The notes beneath the pieces are model-generated. The model did not search any database. It had not been told where the DNA came from and saw only the letters and a list, made by a program, of their open reading frames with translations. Shown here piece after piece: positions 44,734-56,067 of a stretch of DNA of 64,000 bases. The position numbers and the translations under genes were made by a program. Where the stretch lies: positions 1,922,001 through 1,986,000 of the forward strand of contig NC_085852.1 of assembly GCF_020906515.1 (NCBI RefSeq), written 5' to 3'. This DNA is from Vanrija pseudolonga (taxonomy: Eukaryota > Basidiomycota > Tremellomycetes > Trichosporonales > Trichosporonaceae). The first letter of the stretch is position 1, and every line of letters begins with the position of its first letter.

Positions 44734-46500
44734 CTATCCCCATCCGACCTCCCACCACCAGTATCCAGCGACCTCGTCCGTCCTTCCCTCGCCCTTACGA
44801 CCACGCACGCTCTTCTTGCCCTCGCCGCGGACGCCGAGGCGGAGGCCATGCGCCGCGCCGAGTCCTTCGCCCTTGAGCCGCTCGTCGACCTTGGACACGT
44901 CGCCACCGGCCGCCTTGGCGGCCGCCGCGCGCTCCGCAAGGGGCGGGTAGCTGCTCAGCGTGGGGAAGTGGGTGTCGATGCTCTCGAGCTCGGGGGTGAA
45001 CGTGGGCCGTATAGGCGAGAGGAGGTGCATTGTGCCGCCGGCGCCTCCGCCGCCCTCGCACCCCTCGGGCGGACAGAGCACCCAGCCCGCGACGGCGCGC
45101 AGCATCGCCGCGTGGGTCGGGTCGTACACGCAGTCGCTGGCCAGTACGAGGTCGAACGGCGTGTGCGTGTGGCGTGCGAGCTCCTCCTCCTCGCCGTCGT
45201 ACGGCTTGCCGGCCGCCCGCGCTTCCATGAAGGCCGGGAACGTCGTCCAGTCGAGCTTGGCGATCTCGATGGCCGGGAGGTCCAGCGCGCCTGGCACGCG
45301 GGGCGGCGCGTTCAAGTCGACACAGATCCGCAGGTTGGACAGCACCTGCGGGTGGAAGTCTGTCGCGACGACCAGGCCCGCGTCGGCAGTAGCCACGGTG
45401 CCGAAGCCGGCCGCCTTGCGCGGCGACGACGACGGCGAGACACTCGACGCGCGCACGGCGCGCAGGTCGAGCAGCTTGCGGCACAGGATGGACAGCAAGC
45501 CCGTGCCCGCGCCGAGCTCGAGCACGCGCACGCCCCCGCCGTGCGGGTAAGGCGTGTCGTGGTGGCGCGGGAAGAGGCCAAAGTCTGCTGGCCGCAGCGC
45601 CATCTCGCGGCCGAGGAGGATGGCGCTGCCCCACGTCTGCACGCCGACGGAGATGTGGTCTGACATTGGCGCGTCGTGCAGCAGAACGGGGAGGACGGCG
45701 CGGCGGCGGGGAACGTGGGACGACGCGAGCGGCGAGCGCGATAGCGTCAACGTCGGCGACACGCTGCGCGCGGTCGCGGACTGGCGCCGTGGGATTACCA
45801 TTGGCGACACGGGGCTCGTGGCCAGCGCCTGCAGGAACTTGCCCGTCTCGGGCGACAGCGCGGGGTTGGGCGCCGTGAACTGCGGTCGGAGGGCGCGGAG
45901 GGCGGACGCAAGCTCCGGCGCGAGCGGGAAGAGGAGGTGTCGGGTGAGCGAGCCAGCGGCTGGGGGTGTAAGCTACGTTCGGCGAGCCCACTCACCACTC
46001 GTGCCGGCCATCATGCTCAGCACGGCCGTCGCCTCCCGCATGACCGCCTCGGTCTCCTCGTCGCCGTCGTCGCCCGCCTCCTCGATGACCGCCTGCGCGC
46101 GGCGCACGACGCCGTTCAGCCACTTCTCGGCCCACTCGCGCTCGAAGGGGTCGTTGTGCGCGAGGTCGTCTTCGTCGTCGTCAAAGTCGTCGTCGAACTC
46201 GAACTCGTCCTCCTCCTCCTCGCCGTCGTCCTCAAGCCCCACGCCCTCCATCTGTAGCCCCAACGCAGGCAGGTCGACAGCCCCACCGCTGAGCGTCCTC
46301 TTCTTGCGCCCGCCCTCGACGTCGTCGCCCTCGTCGAGCTCGACATCGCCCGCCAAGAACCCCCCGTGGATCGGCGGCATGTACAGCTCCTTCAGGACGG
46401 CCATGTGCGCCAGCAGTTCGGGGGCCTGCAGCGGCTCGAGCGTGTACACCGCCCGCGGGAGGTGCGGGAGGAGCTGGGTCGGGAGCACCCCGCGCGGCAT
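44734..46500 (-). CDS. METTL21/EFM-type protein methyltransferase
   Basis: Two exons (46500-45996, 45959-44734) with a 36-nt intron give 576 residues. The first ~170 residues are acidic (DEFEFDDDFDDDEDDLAH), probably a disordered extension. The MTase domain lies after about residue 260: VGVQTWGSAILLGREMAL, motif I VRVLELGAGTGLLSILCRKL, acidic VVATDFHPQVLSNLRI, DWTTFPAF and FDLVLASDCVYDPTHAAML. A Gly-rich insert follows, then TFTPELESIDTHFP. This is the third member of the seven-beta-strand lysine methyltransferase superfamily in the window; the nearest yeast match could be Efm2 or Efm3. The ending WWWEVGWG is unusual but open to the stop. Confidence 0.78.
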
Positions 46501-47552
46501 TGTGCTGGTGTGTGCGTGCGCGTTGTTGATGGTGTGGTGGTCGGCGGTGGTGATGACGGCGAACTTTTTAGGATACCTCCACCGGATCGCCAGTGGTGCG
46601 TGCACGGGCCACCCGGCACGGTGGTGGCTCGGCTCACTTCAGCCAACTAACATGCCCGCACAGCACAACGATCACCGTGACACCTTACACCTCTGTACCA
46701 TCCTAAGTAAGCGTTATGGAGACAGATATCATGTGCCAGAGATGAACTTGAGCACGGCGCGGCGCGGACGAGGGTAGGTACTGCATCGCGAGCAGCGAGC
46801 CAGCTCACGGCCGCCCCTCTTCGCCAGAATCGCCGCCATGCCGCCCATGGGGCCCGCGTCGAGCCGCACATTCTCGCTGGGCACATGACAGACCTGCCGT
46901 CAAGCCGCGCGCATACACCCACTCCCCGTGTGCATGCAGTGGCCACCACCCCACTCAACGGCATCCACCGGCCTGGGCTGGCAGCGTACCCGCACGGTGG
47001 AGGAAGAGTGGAGGAGGACGAGTCACTATGGCTGACTGACTCCGGCGTGCCAACCAGCTTGGGCGCAATGTGCCGGCCGTCGAATGCGAGCGAGCATACC
47101 GAGCTGCGCTGTACGTCGACGACGACGCTCCCCGCCCGTTCTGCCCGCGCTGCCCGCCTATTCTCGGCCCAAGGCAACACGGCCATCGTAACGGCCCCAC
47201 CCTCAATTGGCCGGCACCCACCGGCCTCCCCCACCTTGTGCCCCCTCTCTCCCCCACTCTACGCCGCCCGCCGCTCCACCCGCACCCCTCTACCGCGCCA
47301 GTCGTCCGAGCCATGCGTCGGCTTGGGATGCGCCGACAGACGACGCGAGTGGGGGTAGCCTGCTGCTTAGCTACCTGCTCCCCCGCACCCCCACCTGGTG
47401 CTATTGTGCGGCGCAAAGTGGGGTTGGTCGTCGGTGGGACGTGCTGCTGCTGCTGTTGTCAGCTGCGCGCAGTTGCAGTTCCAGTTCGCACACTTGGTCG
47501 TGCGTGCGTCCACTTGTCTCCTCTCTGTCTTCGACACAGCCGCACCGACGCC
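46501..47552. other. Divergent promoter (methyltransferase / D-aminoacylase)
   Basis: One kilobase between two divergent starts with only short open frames. CCCACC-rich and polypyrimidine runs lie near 47220-47285. No gene is seen. Confidence 0.5.
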
Positions 47553-49377
47553 ATGACGACCGAGCCAGACCCCAACGCGAGCACACCCACGCTCATCGCC
47601 AACGCGACCATCATCAGCGGCGAGGAGGGCGCGACGCCGTACGTCGCCGACGTGCTCGTCTCCAACGGGCTCATCGCGGCCATCGGGCAGTCCCTCTCCC
47701 CGCCGCTCGGAGCCACAGTGGTCGACGCGACCGGCCTGTACCTCTCTCCCGGGTTCATCGACATGCACGCCCACTCGGACCTGTATCTGCTCACGTCGCC
47801 GGCGCACGCGCCCAAGATCACGCAGGGGTGTACGGTGAGTGGGGTAACGTGTGGCGTGTGGCGCGGGAGCTGACTCTGCTTCCTCCTTGCTACCCTCCGC
47901 CTCTCGCCCCGCCCAGACCGAGGTTGTGGGCCAAGACGGCATCTCGTACGCCCCAGTCCGCACCAAGGCTCAGATGGCAGCCATCCGCGCCCAGATCGCA
48001 GGGTGGAACGGTAACCCCTCGGACGACGAGTGCGCCACCAGCCTGTCCCACATCGGCATGTTCGAGTGGCGCACGGTTGCAGAGTACCTCGACACGCTGG
48101 ACCGCAACGGGCCAGCAACCAACGTCGCCATGCTGGTCCCGCAGGGCAACCTGCGGCTGCTCGCCTGCGGGCCGTACGACGCGGTGGCTACGCCATCAGA
48201 GATCGCCGAGCAGGCCACGCTGCTCCGCGAGGCGATGGCCGACGGCGCCGTCGGCATGTCGAGCGGCCTGACGTACACGCCGGGCATGTACGCGTCCACC
48301 TCGGAGCTCGCAGTGCTGTGTAAAGTGCTGGCGGGGTACGAGGGGGCGTACTACGCGCCGCATCACCGGAGCTACGGGCACCGCGCGCTCGAGAGCTACG
48401 CCGAGATGGTCGGGCTCGCGCACGATACCGGCTGCCCAGTGCACCTGACGCACGCGACTATGAACTTTGCCGAGAACCGCGGCCGTGCGGGCGAGCTGCT
48501 GTCGCTGATCGACAGCGCGCGCGACACGGGCGCAGACATCACGCTTGACACGTACCCCTACCTCCCCGGCTGTACCACGCTCGCCGCGCTCCTGCCTTCG
48601 TGGGCGAGCGCCGGCGGACCGGCCGAGACGCTCGCGCGCCTCAACGACGAGATGATGCGCGAGAAGATCCGCGTCGCGGTCGAAGTCACCGGGTGTGATG
48701 GCGGCCATGGGATCCCTACCAACTGGGACGAGATTGAGGTGGGTGGTGTGGCGCTTCGAAGCGTGTGGCACTGACACCCACTCCAGATCGGGTCCACGAC
48801 CCACCCCGACCTGCAAGGCTACGCCGGCCGCCGCGTGTCGGACGTCGCGCGCGCCGAGGCCCGCCCGCCCATATCCGTCTTCTTTGACGTGCTGACAAAG
48901 GACGCGCTGGCCACCAGCTGCCTGATGCACGTCGGGAGCGAGGCAAATGTGCGCGAGATCATGGCGCATGCCACGCACATGGGCGGCTCGGACGCCATCC
49001 TGCACGGGAGCACGCTGCACCCGCGCGCGTGGGGCACGTTCCCCCGCTTCCTGGGACACTATGCGCGCGACGTCGGCATCGCGAGCGTGCCCGACATGGT
49101 CGCGCACTTGACCTCGCGCCCGGCGAAACGGCTCGGCGTCTACCCCCGCCGCGGGGTGGTGGCGGTCGGCTCGGCAGCCGACCTCGTGCTCTTCAACCCG
49201 GATACCGTCGCGGACATGGCGACGCATGCCGAGCCCACCCTGCCAGCCAAGGGTATCGAGTATGTGTTTGTCAACGGTGTCGCCGCGCTCGAGGGCGGAC
49301 AGACGACGGGGGCACGCGCGGGCGTGACGCTGAGAAGGAGGGCAGCAGACGGCAAGGTCACGGATAGAGGCATGTAG
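47553..49377 (+). CDS. N-acyl-D-amino-acid deacylase (D-aminoacylase-type amidohydrolase)
   Basis: Metal-dependent amidohydrolase of 564 residues in three exons (47553-47834, 47917-48738, 48787-49377). The fold begins with a beta-sandwich edge and the metal motif HAHSD at residues 72-76 (FIDMHAHSD). After TQGCT the sequence is TEVVGQDGISYAP, where the classic NCG cysteine (a zinc ligand in the Alcaligenes enzyme) is QDG. Later motifs: PVHLTHATMNF, TLDTYPYLPGC, IMAHATHMGGSDAILHGS and AVGSAADLVLFNPDTV. It would hydrolyse N-acyl-D-amino acids or related substrates. Bacterial relatives are common, so an old transfer is possible; codon use and introns look native. Confidence 0.85.
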
Positions 49378-49436
49378 GGTTCGTTGGTTGTATAACATTC
49401 ATCATGGACAACGGTATAGGACAGGTACAAAGGTGA

Positions 49437-50733
49437 CTACTGCTTGAGCTTCCTGGCGACGGGCGCCTTGTTGTTTCCAACGCCGTGGATGACGGACACG
49501 AGCCAGACGAGGAGGCGGATGGGGGCAAAAAAGAGGATGTAGGGGAAGCTGGCGCCCTTGCCCTCGGAGAGGTTCTTGAGGCGCGTAATGCGCTCCTGCG
49601 AGCGGAGGATGCGCTTGAAGCGGGCCTGGAGCAGCGTGTACTGCGACCCGAGGACCATGCCGACCTCGCGGTTCTTCTGGGTCGCGACGCCGCCGCGCAC
49701 CGTCCACACATGCGCATCCTTCAGTGAGCTGTCCGTGGCGGCGCGCACGACCGTGTCGGCCGCCACCTGCGCGTTGGTCTGCGATAGGTCCTCGACCTCG
49801 ACAAAGTCGGACAGGACGTCGATGACCTCGAACCGCTCGAGCTGGGAGCGGAACAGGCCGAGAACCGAGCCGCGCGCGGCCTTGGTCATGGGGTCCTTGC
49901 CTGGGGAACAAGTCAGCCACGAGCAGAGCGGGTAGAAGGGGCGAGCTGGACAAGTAGACGTGCACCGAGACTCCACTGCACACTGTAGTCTTATCCGGGT
50001 TCGGTCCGGCGCCCGGGACTGGCGCCTCGTACCCGGATAGCGCGGCGCCGACGGAGCTCCACGCCACACCCCCACCCACACCGCACTCACCATCAATGCC
50101 GAGGAAGACCTGGCGACGGGCGATCTTGTCATACCGGCGGAAGTACCACAGCGCGACCTTGGTGGCACGGATGAGGGGGTCGACGACGGCGTCGAGCGCG
50201 GCCTGGTCGGCGCCCGGGATACCGGGGCTGGGCGGGGGCGGGACGAAGGCCGCGACGATGCTGATGCGCGTGTGCTTTGCGTCAAAGACGGTCGCGAACG
50301 CCTGGTTGATCGAGTCGTGCGACTTGAACGACGTGGTGAGCACGGTAATGCTGCACAGTGGTTAGCCGGGGACGGACGGGGCTAGTAGTGTAGGTTATGA
50401 TGGCCGAGTATGTTTGTGCGAGCGCGTCGTGGATGCGGCGAGTGGTGCCGGCGACAACAACGACGGCGCTGGACGCGATGGCCAGCTGGGCAGCACACGG
50501 TGCGTGCGCCATTGCCGCATTGCGATGCCTCACTGCTACCGCACAGACCCCGCACGCCACCACTTACTTCTTGAACGACGCCGGCGCGACTGGCGTGGCG
50601 TAGTAGACGGTCGCGCTGTCACTGTCAGATTTGGGTCTCGTCACACCAGTAGTACCCACCCCTTTGCCGTGGCCTTTTGCGCGACGCTCTCGCTGAATGG
50701 GCTGTCGCCAAAGATGAGGACTGCGGTGGACAT
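49437..50733 (-). CDS. Uncharacterised Rossmann-like membrane-associated protein
   Basis: Four exons (50733-50660, 50621-50568, 50350-50091, 49900-49437) give 283 residues; introns 2 and 3 are long (217 and 190 nt). The opening MSTAVLIFGDSPFSESVAQK looks like the start of a nucleotide-binding Rossmann fold (GDSPFS instead of GxxGxxG), followed by IVAAFVPPP. No catalytic YxxxK pair is seen, so it is not a standard SDR. The C-terminal ~35 residues contain a hydrophobic segment, YILFFAPIRLLVWLVSVIHG, then a basic tail ending KLKQ. It is divergent from COX11, 308 bp away. Function is unknown. Confidence 0.7.
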
Positions 50734-51041
50734 GTTGCAGCAGGTGGGATGAGTGGAGAGTGGAACAAGGATGGCGTCGCGCTGTCGTCCTAAAACCAAA
50801 GTCGATTCAACACAATCCTCGCCGGCCAACTTGCAACTTGACCGGGCATCGTCATTTCGTTTCAATCTGCCCGGAAACCCTCTGCCCTGGACAGATAACC
50901 GTGCACATGCTGAACCCTCCGGCGGCCGAGACTTGTACACTCCCCCACTTTAACCACGCAGAAGCCACGCGACTGACACGATCGGCACCGACCGGCGGCG
51001 GCGACGGCCATCCTCCGCATTGCGCGCATCTTGGCTAGAAA
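50734..51041. other. Divergent promoter (Rossmann-like protein / COX11)
   Basis: The 308 bp between two divergent starts; nothing else is recognised. Confidence 0.5.
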
Positions 51042-52112
51042 ATGTCTCGCCGGCAGCTCTGCAACACCCACCTCACCACCATGCGGCCCACACCAGCAAT
51101 CTCAAGGCTTGCAGCGTCCGCACGGCCGGCGTGCGTGCGCCGCGTCGCCGTCCCGCGCTTCGCTCGTGCCTACGCGGCCCCAGTACCGCCGCCGCCTCCC
51201 TCCTCGGCCGCCTCGTCGTCGTCCGCCGCATCAGCAGCGGCGGCAGCGCGCTCGGCAGCGATCAAGGCGGCCCGCGACAAGATGTACGCCGAGAACATGC
51301 GCCGCAACCGCACCATCCTGCTGTACTCTGTCGGTGCGCTCGCCATCGCCACAGGAGTCACGTACGCTGCCGTGCCGGCGTACCGCGCGTTCTGTGCGGC
51401 CACCGGATTCGCAGGCACGCCCATGACGGACCCGGAGCGCTTCTCCGCCGACAGGCTGTACGCGACCGACGAGAGCAAGGGCAGGCCAATCACGGTGCGC
51501 TTCGAGGCCACGTCCAACGACGCGCTCCCGTGGAGCTTTGAGCCGCAGCAGCGCAGCGTCCGCGTCGTCCCCGGCCAGACGGCGCTCGCGTTCTACACGG
51601 CCAAGAACAACTCGGACCAGGACCTGATCGGTATCGCGACGTACAACATGACTCCGGACAAGGTGGGTGTGGCGTGGGCTGTGGTGCCGCCGCGGCGGGT
51701 ACTGCCCGCGGCCAATGTCCGCATCAAAGGAGAAACGCTGACGCATATGCTCCGGCTGCTCCGTTCGTTGTACCATTGACTTGACCTCCACTTTACCGTC
51801 TCGAAACCGCGTTATACACATCAGATCGCACAGTACTTTGCCAAGGTCGAATGCTTCTGCTTTGAGGAGCAGAAGATCCGCGCTGGCGAGGAGGTCGACC
51901 TCCCCGTCTTCTTCTTCATCGACCGTGACATTGTCGACGACCCGACGCTCGACAATGTCGACGATGTCGTCCTGTCCTACACGTTCTTCCGCGCTCGCAG
52001 GAACGACAGGGGCCACCTCGAGCCCGACGCGCCAGAGGAGGTGGTTCACAAGACTCTCGGCTGGGACAAGTACGAGCACGCGCCAAAGCCCGGAGGAGAG
52101 GCAAAGGCATAA
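51042..52112 (+). CDS. COX11: Cytochrome c oxidase copper chaperone COX11
   Basis: Delivers copper to the CuB site of cytochrome c oxidase subunit 1 in the mitochondrial intermembrane space. Two exons (51042-51662, 51825-52112) separated by a 162-nt intron give 302 residues. The N-terminus is Ser/Arg/Ala-rich, a mitochondrial targeting signal. A membrane helix (about 88-108, LLYSVGALAIATGVTYAAV) is followed by the conserved domain with VPAYRAFCAATGFAGTP and the copper motif ECFCFEEQ (C217 and C219), then DLPVFFFIDRD and VLSYTFF. A second ATG at 51081 in a strong CCACCATG context is also possible. The short intron reading of the window does not apply: this intron is of the longer class. Confidence 0.9.
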
Positions 52113-52889
52113 GGGATTGGGATTGAAGAGGGATCAAGGCAAGACAAGACAGCATAGTAGAATTGCATAGCATGAACACACTTTTCAGCCCAGCGCCAGT
52201 GGCATATTCGAAGGCGTGAGATGGTACGCTGGCCCGGCCCCACCTCGACCCCGACCGGCCCACTCTGCCCCACTCGTCTGTGCTCAAAGGACAGATGGGG
52301 TATGGTATTGGGTTCTGGCATGCAAAGGGGAATGAGCAATACGTCGAGCTCCAGGCCGTATTGTGTTGCATTGGGTTGTTGGGGAGGCTCCAGTGCTCCA
52401 GTTCCATGCCACACTTCCGCCACGTGGTCGCAGATTGCCCCAAGTCCGGCTCGACGTCATGAACCTTGACCCGCACCCATTGTTGTTCCATCTTCGCGTT
52501 CTGCGCCATCACGACACGCTTCGAGCGGCACGCAGCGAGCAGCAGGAGCAAGCAACGACGACGCGCGCACACGACTCCTCACTGCTGCTCCTTTGACGTG
52601 CCAGCGGCGCCACAAGCAGATCCCCCCCACGTCCCCGTGGCCCCTCCCCCGACAACACACCCACACCCACACACACACCCCGCGCGCGCAACGCCAACAA
52701 ACGTGACAGTGACTACCTCCCTGTTTGGACTGCCTGCATCCATCCACCCCACCCACACACACGCCGCCGTGGCCGTGGATGCACAGGCGCCTGGCAAGAA
52801 GAAGCCGAACCGCTCAGCACCATGAGAAGCGGGTCTGACGAGTGGGTCGTTGCTCCAGCTCTCTCCTTTCTGCTTGTCGTCCACTAACC
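52113..52889. other. Intergenic between COX11 and NPR2
   Basis: Holds the COX11 3' flank and the NPR2 promoter. CAC- and CCC-rich low-complexity stretches (about 52620-52690 and 52740-52765) occur. No gene is visible. Confidence 0.5.
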
Positions 52890-55078
52890 ATGGCCCCTAG
52901 GTCGTTTCTTCCCCAGATTGTCGGGGTGAGTCAGTCGTGGTGCGTGGTGGCGAGCGACCGATCGAGCGAGCGAACGAGCGGGTGCCCCCATCCCCTCGCA
53001 CCACGCGCATCAGGTCCAGCCGCCCCGCCCGAGCCCTGTTAATCAGGCTGCCTTCGCCGCCCGCCGCTCACTTGCTGACCACCGATACAGCTCTTCTACA
53101 CCGACTTTGACACGGTCGCGGGCCCACAGGTCCGGCACCAGGTGCCCGAGAATCTGATCACTTCTCCAGGCCAGGACGCAGGTGCGCCGTCGCGCTCCGT
53201 CTCGCGCTCGCGCTCGAGACCACGCTCCGGATCACTGAGGCATGCGTCGCCTGTCCGCCCAGCGCAGCGCTCGCAACCCAAGCTGCTCGACTTCTCGTCG
53301 ATCGCAGAGTTTGTCATCCCCAAGCCGCCGCTGTTTGGCAAGCTCGTGAGCTGCCGTGCACCGGGCGCGTGGGACGTCGGAGACGAAGGCCAACGCAACG
53401 AGTTTGAGTTTGACGAGCGGGGGCGGCCAGAGTGGGACGCATCGAACAGAAGAGGCAAGCACGAGTACAGAATCATCGGGCTCGCGAGCGTGCTGGGCGA
53501 GGAGACGAGGAAGTACGACCGCAACCAGTACATCTGGAACCTGTGCTTTGTCTTCCGGGCAACTGCCAGACTCGAGGCGTTCGAGCCCGTCGTGCGCAAG
53601 GTGGCGCGCATTCTGAGGAGTGCAGAGGTGGGTCTAGCTTGGGTGTCAGTAACGCTGACGACAGATTGAATCGGCGTACCTCTCCAATCCGAAGCCTGAA
53701 CACACGCCGACGCTCGCGGTGCTGGAACAGCTGTTCGAGGACCTCAACTCGTACTCGGAGACGTCGATCCCGCTCGATGGGTTCAACACACTCGAACTCA
53801 AGCTCTTTCCCTTCTATCGTGGGTGCCGCCTCTGGGTACTGTTGCTGACGCCTAGCCAACCCCCCGGACGTCACCGACTGGGACGTTCCAATCGCCCTCG
53901 TTAACATCAACGAGCTCAAGGATGACAACTGGGATATCACAGCCGCGCGCGTGGCGCAGCACATCAACGGCATCAACCACTCCGCGCGCATTGCTCAGCT
54001 CGCTGACGCCGACCCCGCCCTCGTCCGTGAAACGCTCAGGCACATGCTCTTCTACCAGGTCATCATGATGGTGGGTTGGCCACAAGCGGCTGCACTGACT
54101 CTCCAGGTCGACATCTTCCAGTACTCGAACATGTACGCCGTGACCCCGGCGTTCCCCCGTCTCACTGCCGACGAGACGGTCATGGAGGAGTGTGGTCCCT
54201 ATGTCACGCGGGCTGGCTCGCCAGTGCTCGACTGGCCGATTCTCGCGGCGCTGTATACCAAGCTTACACCGGGCACGACAGTGCATCAATGGTGTGAGGC
54301 CAACGGCATCGTTGCCAAGGGTATCGACCCACGCCGCTTCACGTCCTTTGGCATCATCAAGGGGTTCCTCCGGCGCGTTCAGAGATGGCCTGTTATTGTC
54401 GACCGCACGGCACCCTTGCTACTCGGCTCGGGGTTGGGCCCAGGACCTGCGACGCTGGCCGTCGGCGCCGCTGCGCAGGGCGGGCTGGGTCCCCCCGTTT
54501 CGCACGAGCCAAGTAAACGCCGAGTCGGGTTCCAGCACTCTGCAGGCCAATCACGCGGCGGCGACTCGACATTCTCCCGCGCGCAGACACTGGCGGGCGA
54601 CTCGCAGTTTACTCTGCGGTCAACGGGGTCTGCAACGTCGATGCAGCTCGGCGCGTCGCCCTCTGGGAGCACGGTTGGCATCGCTCCCCGGACGCCGCCC
54701 TCCGTGGTGGCGAGGTCGCCAGGGCGCAAGATTGGTCTCGGCGGGCGCGCGGACAACACGGGCCGCAGCTTGAACTCGGCCGCCGACACGCACCCGTCAA
54801 TATCGAGCCGGCGCACGAACGGGAACGGCACACTGCGCTCAGGCGGGGGCGCCGCGGGGATCAGCTCGTTCCACAGCATCGCTGCGGCCCGGGCGCGTGA
54901 CGGCGGCCGTCAGTTTGAGCGTGAAGACGAGCTCATCGGCTACCTCGATGGCAACCACCACGCCGACGAGATTCAAGTGCGCATGGGCATGAGCTGGACA
55001 CAGTTGGAGAAGGTGCTGGGTCTCGACGTACTCGACGACGGCGTGGGTACGAAGGGCGTGGCGGTGGTGTACAGGTAG
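52890..55078 (+). CDS. NPR2: Nitrogen permease regulator NPR2 (SEACIT/GATOR1 subunit)
   Basis: A subunit of the complex that restrains TORC1 when amino acids or nitrogen are low. Five exons (52890-52925, 53091-53627, 53665-53818, 53856-54070, 54107-55078) give 637 residues. The first exon is 12 codons and the 165-nt first intron follows. Conserved parts: LFYTDFDTVAGPQVRHQVPE at about 13-32, LLDFSSIAEFVIPKPPLFGKL at about 77-97, YIWNLCFVFR, and the middle region VDIFQYSNMYAVTPAF. The C-terminal ~200 residues add a low-complexity Ser/Gly stretch (about 430-570) before a final conserved helix region HADEIQVRMGMSWTQLEKVL. Roles are those of the family; the Ser-rich insert is local. Confidence 0.9.
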
Positions 55079-56067
55079 AGGCAACTTTCATTGCATCATA
55101 ACATTTTGGCTGCTGGCATGTGACAGTGATCGAGGCACCGGGGTTTGCATGGTTGCGGCACACACGTTGTGTAATAGAAGGCAGCTGCTGTAGGAGGCGT
55201 GTGAATCGATTGCGTTTCGAGTGGCCTAGGTCGCTCGCTCCAAGGGCCAGCCAGGGGAGGAGTGTGCATGTGATCGGCCAGCTGTATGTGCGCATCAGGT
55301 ATTGTTGTTGCTGCTGCTGCGAGCTGCTGCTGCAACCTGCAAGCGGGGTCCATTGCATCCCGCCCACTGAGTATCCATGACGATGCATGTGCCAAGCGAA
55401 AGTGCGGGTACGACGCTTCAGTCACGAGCCGGCGGCGATTGTCTGGGTAGCAGTAGTCTCTTGGCCGGGTATGTTTCATTCCACGCACACAGCGCAGCAG
55501 CGGGAAGAGAGAGAGAGAGCAGCAGCAGCATCAGCAGGAGCGACATGCACATGCCGAGTTTGGGCAGCAGCCAACAGATGCGCGCTAGTCCTAGTCTTAG
55601 TTGTCTCTCTCTTTCTCTCGTCGTTTCCCAGAAACAGCACTGCCAACTGCCCCGTGCCTTCCGGATCAGGTGCCGCCATTGTTGTCGTCGTCGTCGCTGC
55701 TCGCCGCTCGCCGCTTGCACTTGTCGCCCGTTACCCGGCAGAAAGGCAAAAACTGTGTACACTGGAGTTGCAGACGGGCACAAGACACCGACCGAGCAGG
55801 GACAATCCATTGTACACAACCTCGTTTCACCACATCTCGACGCATCGCACATCCCACAGAACACACACACAGGCCGCTGCCATCACTGCACCCACCGGCT
55901 TGGGTTCCAGCGGCTAGGGACAGCCACTAGACCGACGCCCGCTCCTGGCCCCGCACCGCACAGCCTGGGGCCCAGGCGCCATCGACCGCCGACGACGTGC
56001 TACTAGTAGCCAGACAGCTAGCTACACGTACCCACCACCTGTGCACATCGACACTACACCATCCACC
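55079..56067. other. Intergenic between NPR2 and the CRAL-TRIO gene
   Basis: About 1 kb with a TTG/CTG trinucleotide run at 55302-55333, a (GA)n run near 55507-55519 and AGCAGCAGCAG near 55521-55534. No open frame resembles a known protein. The end of the region is the promoter of the CRAL-TRIO gene. Confidence 0.5.
55302..55333. repeat. TTG/CTG trinucleotide run
   Basis: Consecutive TTG and CTG units in a gene-free stretch; simple low-complexity repeat. Confidence 0.7.
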
